From Candidatus Izemoplasma sp. (GTDB taxonomy: Bacteria; Bacillota_I; Bacilli_A; Izemoplasmatales; Izemoplasmataceae), in contig JAOZSP010000008.1 in assembly GCA_029939615.1 (NCBI GenBank), positions 2,658-24,092 of the forward strand: a DNA stretch of 21,435 bases, given 5' to 3'. Position numbers and translations under genes: made by a program. Below are positions 1 through 7,447 of this stretch, piece after piece (the first letter of the stretch is position 1; every line of letters starts with the position of its first letter). The notes beneath the pieces were generated by a model. The model had not been told where the DNA came from and made no database searches. It worked only from the letters and a program-made list of their open reading frames with translations.

Positions 1-717
1 TAATGTAACTTTCTCATCATCAATTGTATATGAATATGTTATTTCGTAGGTGCCTGGTGTATTTATATCAACAGTACCAACCACTTCAACAACTATATCG
101 TCTTTATTAATAAAATATCCGGGATCAATAAAAGTATCTCCAACATTTAAATTTATTGTTTCATTTCCCAGTAAAGAAAATACAATTAATAAACTAGGGT
201 CCAATATTTCTAACGTTCTTGTTAGTGTTCTTGTTTCACCATAAACAACTATTGAGAAATCAATTGTATAAACACCAATGACATTCATATCTATATCATC
301 AACAACATCAACAAGTATTGATGTATCACTTATGTATAACCCTGGATCAACATAACTATCTCCTAAGTAAATAAAAATATAGTCTTCTCCTAGCAAGAAA
401 AATTCCACAATAATTTCATCACGAACAGTAACCGTTCTTTGAACTCTCAAGGTTTCACCTTCATAAATAACTGAATAAGTAATAAAGTAAGTTCCTGATG
501 TATTGATATCTACTTCACCTTCAATATTTATTTCATATCCAGTAGCACCTTCAAGATAAGCACCTGGATCAATAAATTCATCTTTAAATGCAACAGACAT
601 AACTGAATTACCATTAAGTTTAATTGATACTTGGTCTTCCAAATCAGGAGTTGTATCATTCGAACCACATCCAGCCAATAGCATTGTAATCATAATAAAA
701 ATCAATAATCTTTTCAC
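1..717 (-). CDS. Lipoprotein with tandem Ig-like repeats (partial, C-terminus outside window)
   Basis: I translated this open frame from a GTG start; it runs 239 codons with no stop to the window edge, so the C-terminus is missing. Residues 1-17 form a lipoprotein signal: basic KR, a hydrophobic stretch, then a lipobox LLAG followed by Cys17, the predicted lipidated residue. The rest is a tandem array of about 74-residue beta-rich units. The motif (I/V)DPG recurs with its Asp at 50, 124 and 198, exactly 74 residues apart, and each unit has a (G)xY...(T)Y or related strand near its end (TSGTY, VIGVY, TPGTY). This resembles DUF5011/bacterial Ig-like surface domains. The start is fixed by an AAGGAGG ribosome binding site 7 nt upstream, which overlaps the rnhB stop codon, so translation is probably coupled to rnhB. 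The protein should sit on the outer face of the membrane; its ligand is unknown. Confidence 0.85.
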   Translation of the reverse strand, partial: MKRLLIFIMITMLLAGCGSNDTTPDLEDQVSIKLNGNSVMSVAFKDEFIDPGAYLEGATGYEINIEGEVDINTSGTYFITYSVIYEGETLRVQRTVTVRDEIIVEFFLLGEDYIFIYLGDSYVDPGLYISDTSILVDVVDDIDMNVIGVYTIDFSIVVYGETRTLTRTLEILDPSLLIVFSLLGNETINLNVGDTFIDPGYFINKDDIVVEVVGTVDINTPGTYEITYSYTIDDEKVTL

Positions 718-724
718 TGGAATA

Positions 725-731
725 CCTCCTT
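725..731 (-). promoter_or_regulatory. Shine-Dalgarno deciding the GTG start of the lipoprotein
   Basis: A perfect AAGGAGG on the minus strand lies 7 nt before the GTG at 717-715. It overlaps the TAA stop of rnhB at 730-732, which suggests that ribosomes finishing rnhB feed the lipoprotein gene. Confidence 0.85.
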
Positions 732-1350
732 ATATTTTAAAAGTTATTTGCTTTGATAAAGCCTCTTTTACTGGTCTATATGTTTTTCTATGAATATCTA
801 AAACACCATATTTTTTTAAAGCCTCAATATGTTGTTTCGTAGGATACCCTTTATGTTTTTCAAAGCCGTACTCTGGATATTTTTTACTAAGTTCAATCAT
901 ATAACTATCTCTTTCAACTTTTGCGATAATCGATGCAGCTGCAATAGTTGCACTTTTTGTATCCCCTTTAATTATACTCTCAAAAGGAATATCTAATCCT
1001 TGTAAAGGCATTGCATCACTAAGTATAAAAGTTGGAGTAACATTAAGTCTTTTTATAGCTGTTATCATCGCTTTTTTAGAAGCTTGATAAATATTGATTT
1101 TATCAATTTCTTTAGAAGAAATATATACTATCTCATAAGCCAAAGCTTTTTCTTTAATCTCTTTATCAAGTATCAACCTTTTTTTCTCACTTAACTGTTT
1201 TGAATCATTAAGTCCTTCAATCATATTGAATGGGTTAAGAATTACAGCAGCAGCCACTACTGGTCCTGCTAAAGGTCCCCTTCCCACTTCATCACATCCT
1301 GCGATTAACTTATGTCCTTTACTTAATAAATCGTTTTCGTAATTATACAA
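730..1350 (-). CDS. rnhB: Ribonuclease HII
   Basis: RNase HII cuts the RNA strand of RNA-DNA hybrids and starts removal of ribonucleotides misincorporated in DNA. The protein is 206 aa, normal for the bacterial family. The hallmark DEVGRGPLAGP begins at residue 20, giving catalytic Asp20 and Glu21 and the GRG motif that recognises the ribonucleotide-DNA junction. The remaining two acidic ligands are Asp112 (in LSDAMPL) and Asp130 (in KGDTKS). AAASIIAKVERD and the C-terminal HKGYPT also match the family. Its start codon overlaps the 3' end of rbgA by 8 bp, so the pair is translationally coupled; rbgA-rnhB adjacency is common in Firmicutes. Nothing is missing. Confidence 0.97.
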   Translation of the reverse strand: MYNYENDLLSKGHKLIAGCDEVGRGPLAGPVVAAAVILNPFNMIEGLNDSKQLSEKKRLILDKEIKEKALAYEIVYISSKEIDKINIYQASKKAMITAIKRLNVTPTFILSDAMPLQGLDIPFESIIKGDTKSATIAAASIIAKVERDSYMIELSKKYPEYGFEKHKGYPTKQHIEALKKYGVLDIHRKTYRPVKEALSKQITFKI

Positions 1351-2200
1351 TTTCTTCGACTCTATCCATAATTATTTTACCAAATTTTAAATGTCTAAAA
1401 TCATATAGAAATAATTCACTAACACGCTCATAATTTATTTCTTTCCCTGGTAATAAACATCCTCTTCTTATCCCGATATCATCATATATTTTAACAATAT
1501 TCTCAATATCAACCTCAATATCATATCTTTCATTTAAACGACCTTTATAATATTTATCTAAAAACCTAAATCCCGCAATTACAACATCATCTAAAGGTAA
1601 GATGTTATCTTTTATAGCACCTGTTAATGCTAATTTTAATGCAATTTCCTCGTTGTCAAATTTAGGCCATAAAATACCAGGTGTATCTAGCAACTCAAAA
1701 TCAGTTCCTACTCTTATATATTGTGTTTGTTTTGTTACACCAGGCCGATCTGCAACAACTAATTTTTTCTTGTTAGCTAGTTTGTTTATTACAGTTGATT
1801 TCCCAACGTTAGGAATTCCAAGAATCATTGTTCTGAGCGGTCTTTCGGTTCTACCTCTGGATATTTCTTTTGCAATTTTCTCTTTAAGAATATCCTTCAT
1901 TAAAGGTAAAAGTTTATCCAATCCTTGCCCTGTAATAGCGTTGATTTTTAATGACTTGATTCCTTCACCATCCAAGTAATCTATCCATCTTTGAAGTTGT
2001 TTTGAATCTGATAAATCAGCTTTATTAAACAAAATAATTTTAGGAGTATTCCCAATCATTGAATCAATTACAGGATTACGTGAAGAAAAAGGTATTCTTG
2101 CGTCTAAAATTTCTATCACGACATCTACAAGTTTTACCTTTTCTATTATTTCTCTTTTTGTCTTGGCCATGTGGCCCGGATACCATTGAATCTGTTTCAT
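1343..2200 (-). CDS. rbgA: Ribosome biogenesis GTPase RbgA (YlqF), circularly permuted
   Basis: RbgA (YlqF) is a GTPase for a late step of 50S subunit assembly. The motif order is circularly permuted, diagnostic of the YlqF/YawG group: the G4 motif NKAD (59-62) comes before the P-loop GIPNVGKS (128-135), a G2-type PGVT (153-156) and the G3 motif DTPG (172-175). The N-terminal WYPGHM (6-11) carries the His (His10 here) known in the B. subtilis protein to be needed for GTP hydrolysis. The C-terminal ~100 residues are the usual helical RNA-binding domain. At 285 aa it is full length. It starts 13 bp after the lepB stop and overlaps rnhB by 8 bp, within the ftsK-lepB-rbgA-rnhB run. Confidence 0.96.
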   Translation of the reverse strand: MKQIQWYPGHMAKTKREIIEKVKLVDVVIEILDARIPFSSRNPVIDSMIGNTPKIILFNKADLSDSKQLQRWIDYLDGEGIKSLKINAITGQGLDKLLPLMKDILKEKIAKEISRGRTERPLRTMILGIPNVGKSTVINKLANKKKLVVADRPGVTKQTQYIRVGTDFELLDTPGILWPKFDNEEIALKLALTGAIKDNILPLDDVVIAGFRFLDKYYKGRLNERYDIEVDIENIVKIYDDIGIRRGCLLPGKEINYERVSELFLYDFRHLKFGKIIMDRVEEIV

Positions 2201-2213
2201 AAAACCACCATTT

Positions 2214-3077
2214 CTAATTTAGAAAATTAAAATCTTTAAATTTCCAAATAACTTTACCGTATATATTTTCAATATTCACAGAACCAAATGTTCTTGAATC
2301 AATTGAATAACCACTAATTGTATCATCTTGTGCTTGTCCATCACGATTATCTCCTAAGACAAAATACGAATTACTAGGAACTGTGAAAGAACAATAATGA
2401 GGAGTATCTCCGTTTACACAATAAGTATTCACTTGAGTCTGGTCAATAAAATCTTGAATGAGTAATTCACCATTTATATAAATTTCATTATTTTCTATTA
2501 CTACTGTTTCACCAGGCAATCCAATCACCCTTTTAATTAAATATGGTTCATTTAAACTATCTTCATAAACAATTATCACATCAAAACGCTGATATGCATC
2601 GTTAAAGTGTGAAAACATAACTGCTTCATTGTCATGATAATTTGGTTCCATACTTGAACCACTAATAGGTGAAAATGATATAACACTCATATTAAGTATC
2701 GTAATGAGTAGCACCAAATGAGGTATAACGCTTAAAAAATCAAATATTTCATTTAGAGCTTTGTATTTCTTATAGTATGATTTTTGAAAATACTCTTTAT
2801 TTCTCGCATGATAATTTACATAATAAATAACAACAATTAGAAGGAGTAAACCACCTGTGATTCCAATAAATGTATTTGAATTTACAGGGTTAAAATCAAT
2901 ATTGGAATCAAAGAATAACAGAATAAAAAATAAGAATATTTCAAACATAATAATAGGCACACGAAAACGAAGAGTTTTCCTTATACTTAATGTTTCAATT
3001 GTAAAATCATTTTCTTGGTCAATAATTGTTTCAACAGTTTCTTCGTTTGCTTCTATGACTTCATTTTGCTCATTCAT
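2214..3077 (-). CDS. lepB: Signal peptidase I with extra N-terminal membrane segments
   Basis: Signal peptidase I removes signal peptides from exported proteins at the outer face of the membrane. The catalytic Ser is Ser142 in GSSMEP and the general-base Lys is Lys182 in IKRVIGLPGE. Box D/E is GDNRD (242-246) followed by SIDSRTFG (259-266). Unlike the compact Firmicutes SipS with one anchor, this 287-aa protein has an acidic ~35-residue N-terminal tail and three hydrophobic segments (about 41-56, 69-88, 116-134), the last ending just before the catalytic Ser. Cys220 and Cys229 flank a short loop in the extracytoplasmic domain and could form a disulphide. It begins 8 bp after ftsK and ends 13 bp before rbgA; neighbouring lepB, rbgA and rnhB are a familiar Firmicutes cluster. 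Confidence 0.95.
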   Translation of the reverse strand: MNEQNEVIEANEETVETIIDQENDFTIETLSIRKTLRFRVPIIMFEIFLFFILLFFDSNIDFNPVNSNTFIGITGGLLLLIVVIYYVNYHARNKEYFQKSYYKKYKALNEIFDFLSVIPHLVLLITILNMSVISFSPISGSSMEPNYHDNEAVMFSHFNDAYQRFDVIIVYEDSLNEPYLIKRVIGLPGETVVIENNEIYINGELLIQDFIDQTQVNTYCVNGDTPHYCSFTVPSNSYFVLGDNRDGQAQDDTISGYSIDSRTFGSVNIENIYGKVIWKFKDFNFLN

Positions 3078-3085
3078 AATGTTAC

Positions 3086-5035
3086 CTAACTTTCATCTAG
3101 TATTTGAACTAACTCTTCTCTCGTCACTAAAACAGTTCGTGCTTTACTTCCAACATTATTAGAAACTACTCCTATTTCACAAAGCGTTTCAACAATCTTT
3201 TGAGCTCTATTGAATCCTATTTTAAACTCTTTACTAATTTTATTAATTGATGCAGCTCCATTAATAACAACAAACATTGCGACTTCTTCAATTAATTCAT
3301 CACCATTTTTTACACTAGTTGCTTGTTTTACAAGTTTCTCTTGTGTAAACATATATTCACTATTTCTTTGTCTTCTAATAAATTCATTTACATTTGCTAT
3401 TTCAATATCTGATATATATGCTCCTTGAACACGACGATGTGGTTTTCCACTTTCCGCAAACAACATATCGCCACGACCTAGTAATTTATCTGCGCCTGCA
3501 CCATCAATAATTGTCATTGAATCAATATAACTTGAAACCATGAAAGCTATTCTAGTAGGAATATTTGATTTAATAGTCCCTTTAACAACATCTGTTGATG
3601 GTCTTTGAGTAGCAATAATTAAATGAATACCACAAGCTCTTGCTTTTTGTGTTAAACGCATTATTGCTTCTTCTACACTGTTTGATGCAATCATCATTAA
3701 ATCAGCTAACTCATCTACAATAATAACGATATATGGCATTTTAACAGTATTCTCTCTTAATGCTTTTTCATTGTACGTGGTTATATCTTTTACATGTCCA
3801 TTAGAAAACATAACAAATCGTTTTTCCATTTCCTCTACAGCCCATTTAAGTCCTGCGGTTGCAATTTTTGAGTCAGTGATTACTGGAGTTACTAAATGTG
3901 GTAATCCGTTATATGCACTTAATTCAACCATTTTAGGATCAATTAACATTAACCTAAGATCCTCAGGTGAATATTTATATAGTAGACTCATTAATATTGT
4001 ATTTATACAGACACTTTTACCACTACCAGTTGCCCCAGCTACAAGTCCGTGTGGCATTTTAGAAATTGATGAGTAAACACCGTTTCCATCAATATCTAAT
4101 CCTATCGCTACTGTTAGAGGATCTTTACTTTTTCTAAATTCATCAGTGTTTACTATGTCAATAAAATGAACAATTTCTGGTATTTCATTTGGAACTTCAA
4201 TTCCTACAGTACTCTTACCGGGAATAGGTGCTTCAATACGTATTTCTTTTGCAGCTAAAGCCATCTTAATATTATCCGTTATCCCAGTAACCTTCTTAAC
4301 ATATACTCCACTTTCTAGTTCGATTTCATATCTTGTTACTGTCGGACCTTTTGTATATGTTTTTACTTTTGCTCTTACTTTAAATTCTTCAAATGTACGG
4401 TTTAATATTTCTATTTGCTTTTGAACCCACTCATGATTATCCTTAACCTTTTGTAAAGGCTTAGATAATAAGCTTAGAGTTGGAAATTTATACTCTTTAT
4501 TATACTTATTTAACACTGATTTTTCTTCATTTTTTAACTTTGTTTTCACTGTTTCCTTAGTAACAGAAGTTGCAAAAAAATCATTTATGTTTGTTTTTAC
4601 CCCATTACTTTCAGGCACAGTTACTCTCTCTTCTACCTCAACTTCTATTTCCTCAATATGTTCATTAACTTGTTCATTGTTGTCAGGATATACATTTTTT
4701 TGATTAGCTTTAGATTTCATTGCTTCATTTAAATTTTTTCCTTTAATTAAATCAAACTCAGGATATTCTGTTCCATATTTTCTTTTCATTTTTTCCTTAG
4801 TCATTCGTGGTTTTGTTCTAAATCCATCATATTGTAAATCCATATCCCCAGAACGTTTATGCGGATTAGGAATAACAATACTATCTTTTACATTCGTCCC
4901 AAAAATAGGAGAAACAAAGTGATCTTTTTGATATCCTTTTTTCTCTAATTCATCTAATATTTGTGGTATTACAAAAGGTTTTGAATCTTCCGTTCTTTTT
5001 ACAACAACCAATTTCCTTTTATTCTTAAAAAACAT
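3086..5035 (-). CDS. Soluble FtsK/SpoIIIE-family DNA translocase (SftA-like)
   Basis: This is an ATP-driven double-stranded DNA pump of the FtsK/SpoIIIE family, which clears or segregates chromosomal DNA at division. The motor is complete: an alpha/beta region from about 200, Walker A GATGSGKS (334-341), Walker B IIVDELADL (438-446), and the ATQRPS sensor region (475-480). A winged-helix gamma domain that reads orienting DNA sequences lies at about 580-645. The usual four-helix membrane domain is absent. The first ~190 residues are hydrophilic, with an N-terminal stretch ending in SPIFG (42-46) and an acidic linker near 126-140. That layout resembles the soluble B. subtilis SftA (YtpS) more than SpoIIIE, so I leave the symbol blank. 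It starts 37 bp after an unknown gene behind a candidate promoter and heads the lepB-rbgA-rnhB run. Confidence 0.93.
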   Translation of the reverse strand: MFFKNKRKLVVVKRTEDSKPFVIPQILDELEKKGYQKDHFVSPIFGTNVKDSIVIPNPHKRSGDMDLQYDGFRTKPRMTKEKMKRKYGTEYPEFDLIKGKNLNEAMKSKANQKNVYPDNNEQVNEHIEEIEVEVEERVTVPESNGVKTNINDFFATSVTKETVKTKLKNEEKSVLNKYNKEYKFPTLSLLSKPLQKVKDNHEWVQKQIEILNRTFEEFKVRAKVKTYTKGPTVTRYEIELESGVYVKKVTGITDNIKMALAAKEIRIEAPIPGKSTVGIEVPNEIPEIVHFIDIVNTDEFRKSKDPLTVAIGLDIDGNGVYSSISKMPHGLVAGATGSGKSVCINTILMSLLYKYSPEDLRLMLIDPKMVELSAYNGLPHLVTPVITDSKIATAGLKWAVEEMEKRFVMFSNGHVKDITTYNEKALRENTVKMPYIVIIVDELADLMMIASNSVEEAIMRLTQKARACGIHLIIATQRPSTDVVKGTIKSNIPTRIAFMVSSYIDSMTIIDGAGADKLLGRGDMLFAESGKPHRRVQGAYISDIEIANVNEFIRRQRNSEYMFTQEKLVKQATSVKNGDELIEEVAMFVVINGAASINKISKEFKIGFNRAQKIVETLCEIGVVSNNVGSKARTVLVTREELVQILDES

Positions 5036-5055
5036 TCAAATCACCTCTGTTATTT

Positions 5056-5083
5056 ATTATACTTGTCGTTATTTAGTCTTCAA
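5056..5083 (-). promoter_or_regulatory. Candidate sigma-A promoter for ftsK
   Basis: Minus-strand TTGAAG (5083-5078), a 16-nt spacer and TATAAT (5061-5056) lie across the end of the upstream gene. The predicted start near 5049 leaves a very short leader with a GAGGTGAT ribosome binding site before the ATG at 5035. ftsK may therefore be transcribed both from here and by readthrough. Confidence 0.4.
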
Positions 5084-5843
5084 TTTTTTCAGTTTCATCA
5101 TCACTATCTTCGCCTTCAGCTAATAAATCTTGCATATCTCCTTCAACTAATCCAAGTTCAACATCTGTATCAAATAATTTTTTCGAATATACTTTTGTTG
5201 TTTCTTCACCAACAACACCAATAACGACAACACAAATTTTTCTCGTCATTGCATCAAGACTAGTATTCAAAACTAATTTTCTAAACCAGTAAACAGGATT
5301 AACAGCGTTTAACGCCATACTACCAAACTTTAGTACTTTCCCTAATCTAATTTTTTTAGCAGCTTTAGCTACTTTACTTTCTTCAATCAATTTCTTCTTC
5401 TCATACATTTTAACAATACTAATTAGACGCATTTTTTTAGCGTTTTTCAATATTGGAACATCTAACAATTCATCTATCCTTGTACTTATATAATGATTTA
5501 AATCAATTAACTCATGAACACTCAATTCTAACATTGGATACTTAGAATCAGGAAAAAAGTATCTTGAAACTTCTTCAACTAATTCATATGCAATATCCAT
5601 AGTAGCACGAAAAGAACTAGTATTTTTAACTTTTAAGTTTCTTTTCAACTTCACTTGTCTACTCACGATTAGTTTACGTAAATCCTCTTCATTAAAATCA
5701 ACATCTGGCTTTTTGACATCATCCAGATTTAACCTGTTCCCTCTAAAACTAAAATAAGTAACAAACGCTAAAAAAGCGACAACACCTGTCATCATTCCTA
5801 AAAAGAAATTAATAAAACCTCCAAAAGAAATATCAAATGGCAT
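5073..5843 (-). CDS. Unknown membrane-anchored protein upstream of ftsK
   Basis: I do not recognise this 256-aa protein. Residues about 8-32 are one strongly hydrophobic segment followed by a positive charge, so the N-terminus should anchor it with the bulk in the cytoplasm. The middle (about 50-170) is basic and helical, rich in Lys/Arg (for example KKIRLGKVLK at 163-172). A second moderately hydrophobic region spans about 173-215 (FGSMALNAVNPVYWFRK, then VVVIGVVG). The last ~25 residues are very acidic. A good AGGAGTGG ribosome binding site supports the start. It lies 37 bp upstream of the FtsK-like gene on the same strand. Because that translocase has no membrane domain of its own, a membrane partner is an attractive but untested idea. 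Confidence 0.8.
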   Translation of the reverse strand: MPFDISFGGFINFFLGMMTGVVAFLAFVTYFSFRGNRLNLDDVKKPDVDFNEEDLRKLIVSRQVKLKRNLKVKNTSSFRATMDIAYELVEEVSRYFFPDSKYPMLELSVHELIDLNHYISTRIDELLDVPILKNAKKMRLISIVKMYEKKKLIEESKVAKAAKKIRLGKVLKFGSMALNAVNPVYWFRKLVLNTSLDAMTRKICVVVIGVVGEETTKVYSKKLFDTDVELGLVEGDMQDLLAEGEDSDDETEKIED

Positions 5844-5867
5844 ACTACCACTCCTAACCTAAAATAT

Positions 5868-5876
5868 ATTATAACA
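5868..5876 (-). promoter_or_regulatory. Extended -10 promoter for the unknown gene before ftsK
   Basis: Minus-strand TGTTATAAT is a perfect extended -10 (TGn plus TATAAT). No good -35 is seen. It lies 25 bp before the start codon at 5843 and is the likely main promoter of the 5843-to-1 gene run. Confidence 0.6.
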
Positions 5877-5891
5877 TATTTTTAATATGTA

Positions 5892-5920
5892 TTGTGTATC
5901 TTTTATGATTATGGCATAAT
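5892..5920 (+). promoter_or_regulatory. Candidate promoter for the HAD phosphatase
   Basis: TTGTGT (5892-5897), a 17-nt spacer and CATAAT (5915-5920) preceded by TGG give a -35 plus extended -10. It is followed by a GAGGTGAT ribosome binding site at 5926-5933 before the ATG at 5939. Confidence 0.5.
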
Positions 5921-5938
5921 GTAATGAGGTGATAATCT

Positions 5939-6751
5939 ATGAAAAAATACTTAATCGCTTTGGATTTAGATGGTACACTACTATCTGATTGGCAAACAAT
6001 AAGTGAAACAACTAAAAAATACTTGATTGATTTAAAAAAACAAGGTCATACACTAGTCATTGCTACAGGTAGACCTTTTCGAAGTAGCGAAAAATTCTAT
6101 AATGAACTTGGACTTGATACACCAATAATCAATTATAACGGTGGGCTAGTTACAAATAAATATGATCCTGATTTTACTCCATATAGTTTAACTGTCAAAA
6201 AAGAATATGTTATCGACATTTTCGAAAACAACAGAATTGCTATAAAAAATGCCTTTGGAGAAATAGGTGACAATATTTACTTATACGAAGACACTGAAGA
6301 AGTTAGACCAATAATTCATTTTTTTAATGGCGCAAAATTATTCGTTGGTGACTTTAACAAAACACTTATTGGAGACCCAAACGGATTTTTGATAATCACA
6401 AAAGAAAATCAAGCAGAAATCATCGAAGACTATGTTAAGAATCATTACCAAGGGAAAGTATTAGCGCGTAACTGGGGGCATAATTATAACTTCATTATTG
6501 AACTATACACTCCAGAAACAAACAAAGGTGCAGGCTTAAAATACGTCGCAGAAAGTCTTGGTTTTAAAAGTGAAGACATTATCGCTTTTGGAGACGCTCA
6601 TAATGATATCGAAATGCTACAATATGCAGGCATAGGAGTAGCTATGATTAATTCTCAAGAGGTATTAAAAGAACACGCTGATTATATTACTAAATACTCA
6701 AATACCGAAGATGGAATTGTTCATTTCCTAAAAGAATTTCTTAAGAACTAA
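5939..6751 (+). CDS. Cof-type HAD-superfamily phosphatase (IIB cap)
   Basis: A haloacid dehalogenase-type Mg2+-dependent phosphatase of the Cof/YidA group, usually acting on sugar phosphates or phosphorylated cofactors; the substrate cannot be read from the sequence. Motif I is DLDGTLL with nucleophile Asp9 and acid/base Asp11. Motif II Thr43 lies in IATGRP, motif III Lys196 in NKGAG, and motif IV is GDAHNDIEM with Asp219 and Asp223. The region between motifs II and III (about 80-185) is the alpha/beta C2B cap that defines the IIB subclass. At 270 aa the length is typical. It is a single-gene plus-strand unit with its own promoter and a terminator shared with the convergent gene. Confidence 0.93.
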   Translation: MKKYLIALDLDGTLLSDWQTISETTKKYLIDLKKQGHTLVIATGRPFRSSEKFYNELGLDTPIINYNGGLVTNKYDPDFTPYSLTVKKEYVIDIFENNRIAIKNAFGEIGDNIYLYEDTEEVRPIIHFFNGAKLFVGDFNKTLIGDPNGFLIITKENQAEIIEDYVKNHYQGKVLARNWGHNYNFIIELYTPETNKGAGLKYVAESLGFKSEDIIAFGDAHNDIEMLQYAGIGVAMINSQEVLKEHADYITKYSNTEDGIVHFLKEFLKN

Positions 6752-6786
6752 AAAAGCAATTAAGCCCTAAGGTTTAATTGCTTTTT
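6751..6786. terminator. Bidirectional intrinsic terminator between convergent genes
   Basis: A 13-bp perfect stem (6751-6763 pairing with 6774-6786, core AGCAATTAA/TTAATTGCT) closes a 10-nt loop. The A-run on one arm and T-run on the other give a U-tract in both directions. It separates the HAD gene from the membrane protein gene ending at 6792. Confidence 0.9.
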
Positions 6787-6791
6787 AAATA

Positions 6792-7283
6792 CTACTCAAT
6801 ATTCTCTTTTGCAATTTCTTCTTCAACAGGTTCATCCCCTGCTTTTTTTACAAGACCCATAACTTTACTAAATAACTTTCTGGATTGTTCAATTACTAGT
6901 TTAGTAATCTCAAGTGTTTTACTTTCCGCATACTTCGCAAAAATTAATGCTCCAAAAATCAGTACTTGTAGATAGAAAGCGATACGAATTGTTGTTCCAT
7001 CTTCTTTTAGGAATAATAGAATTAATAAGAATAAAAATATTAGTACCAATGTAATCATGTAAAAAATCTTTTCTAAGTTATCTTTCAAATACATTACGAC
7101 AATCGTTGCAACAATAGCAATTAAAAACACGATTTTAAAAGTTCCACCAGCATTTAAATTAGAAATTGATACTTTATAAGTAACCCCTAATACAACCGTC
7201 TTATAGATTGTCATAAAAAAAGTTAAATAATAAAAAGCAAATAAACCAGATTTTACATGTTTTAATAAATTTTCATCTTCCAT
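6792..7283 (-). CDS. Unknown small membrane protein, four helices
   Basis: No family recognised. The 163-aa protein has four hydrophobic segments at about 12-34, 49-66, 71-92 and 99-118, separated by very short loops. A cytoplasmic-looking C-terminal tail (about 119-163) is first helical and basic, then acidic. An AAGGAG ribosome binding site stands 6-7 nt before the ATG. It has its own promoter-like -10 and ends at a bidirectional terminator, so it is probably monocistronic. The composition matches its neighbours, giving no sign of transfer. The sequence supports a real gene but no function. Confidence 0.8.
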   Translation of the reverse strand: MEDENLLKHVKSGLFAFYYLTFFMTIYKTVVLGVTYKVSISNLNAGGTFKIVFLIAIVATIVVMYLKDNLEKIFYMITLVLIFLFLLILLFLKEDGTTIRIAFYLQVLIFGALIFAKYAESKTLEITKLVIEQSRKLFSKVMGLVKKAGDEPVEEEIAKENIE

Positions 7284-7316
7284 ATATACTCCTTTTCAAT
7301 ATTATTTATCATCCTA

Positions 7317-7325
7317 ATAGTATCA
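7317..7325 (-). promoter_or_regulatory. Extended -10 promoter for the four-helix membrane protein
   Basis: Minus-strand TGATACTAT (TGn plus TACTAT) lies about 34 bp before the start codon at 7283, without a recognisable -35. Confidence 0.4.
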
Positions 7326-7367
7326 CATTTTAAACTTATATAGAAATAATTCTTATACAAACAAAAT

Positions 7368-7409
7368 ATATATGATATTAGATAAGTCGTTTCACCTAAT
7401 ATCATATAT
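7368..7409 (-). terminator. AT-rich hairpin after the 4Fe-4S protein gene, probable terminator
   Basis: A perfect 14-bp stem (7368-7381 with 7396-7409, ATATATGATATTAG and its complement) closes a 14-nt loop. On the minus strand it follows the 4Fe-4S gene by about 40 bp and is followed by a T-rich stretch (ATTTTGTTTG). A related TTAATATCATATTC occurs again at 7436-7449. The stem has little GC, so termination strength is uncertain; it could instead be a protein-binding dyad. Confidence 0.5.
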
Positions 7410-7447
7410 CAAAATTGATAATATTAATTACTCATTAATATCATATT

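Noticed and set aside
1602..1979. 125-codon plus-strand open frame inside rbgA
   Set aside because: It lies wholly antisense to a gene with all GTPase motifs and has no ribosome binding site; a shadow frame.
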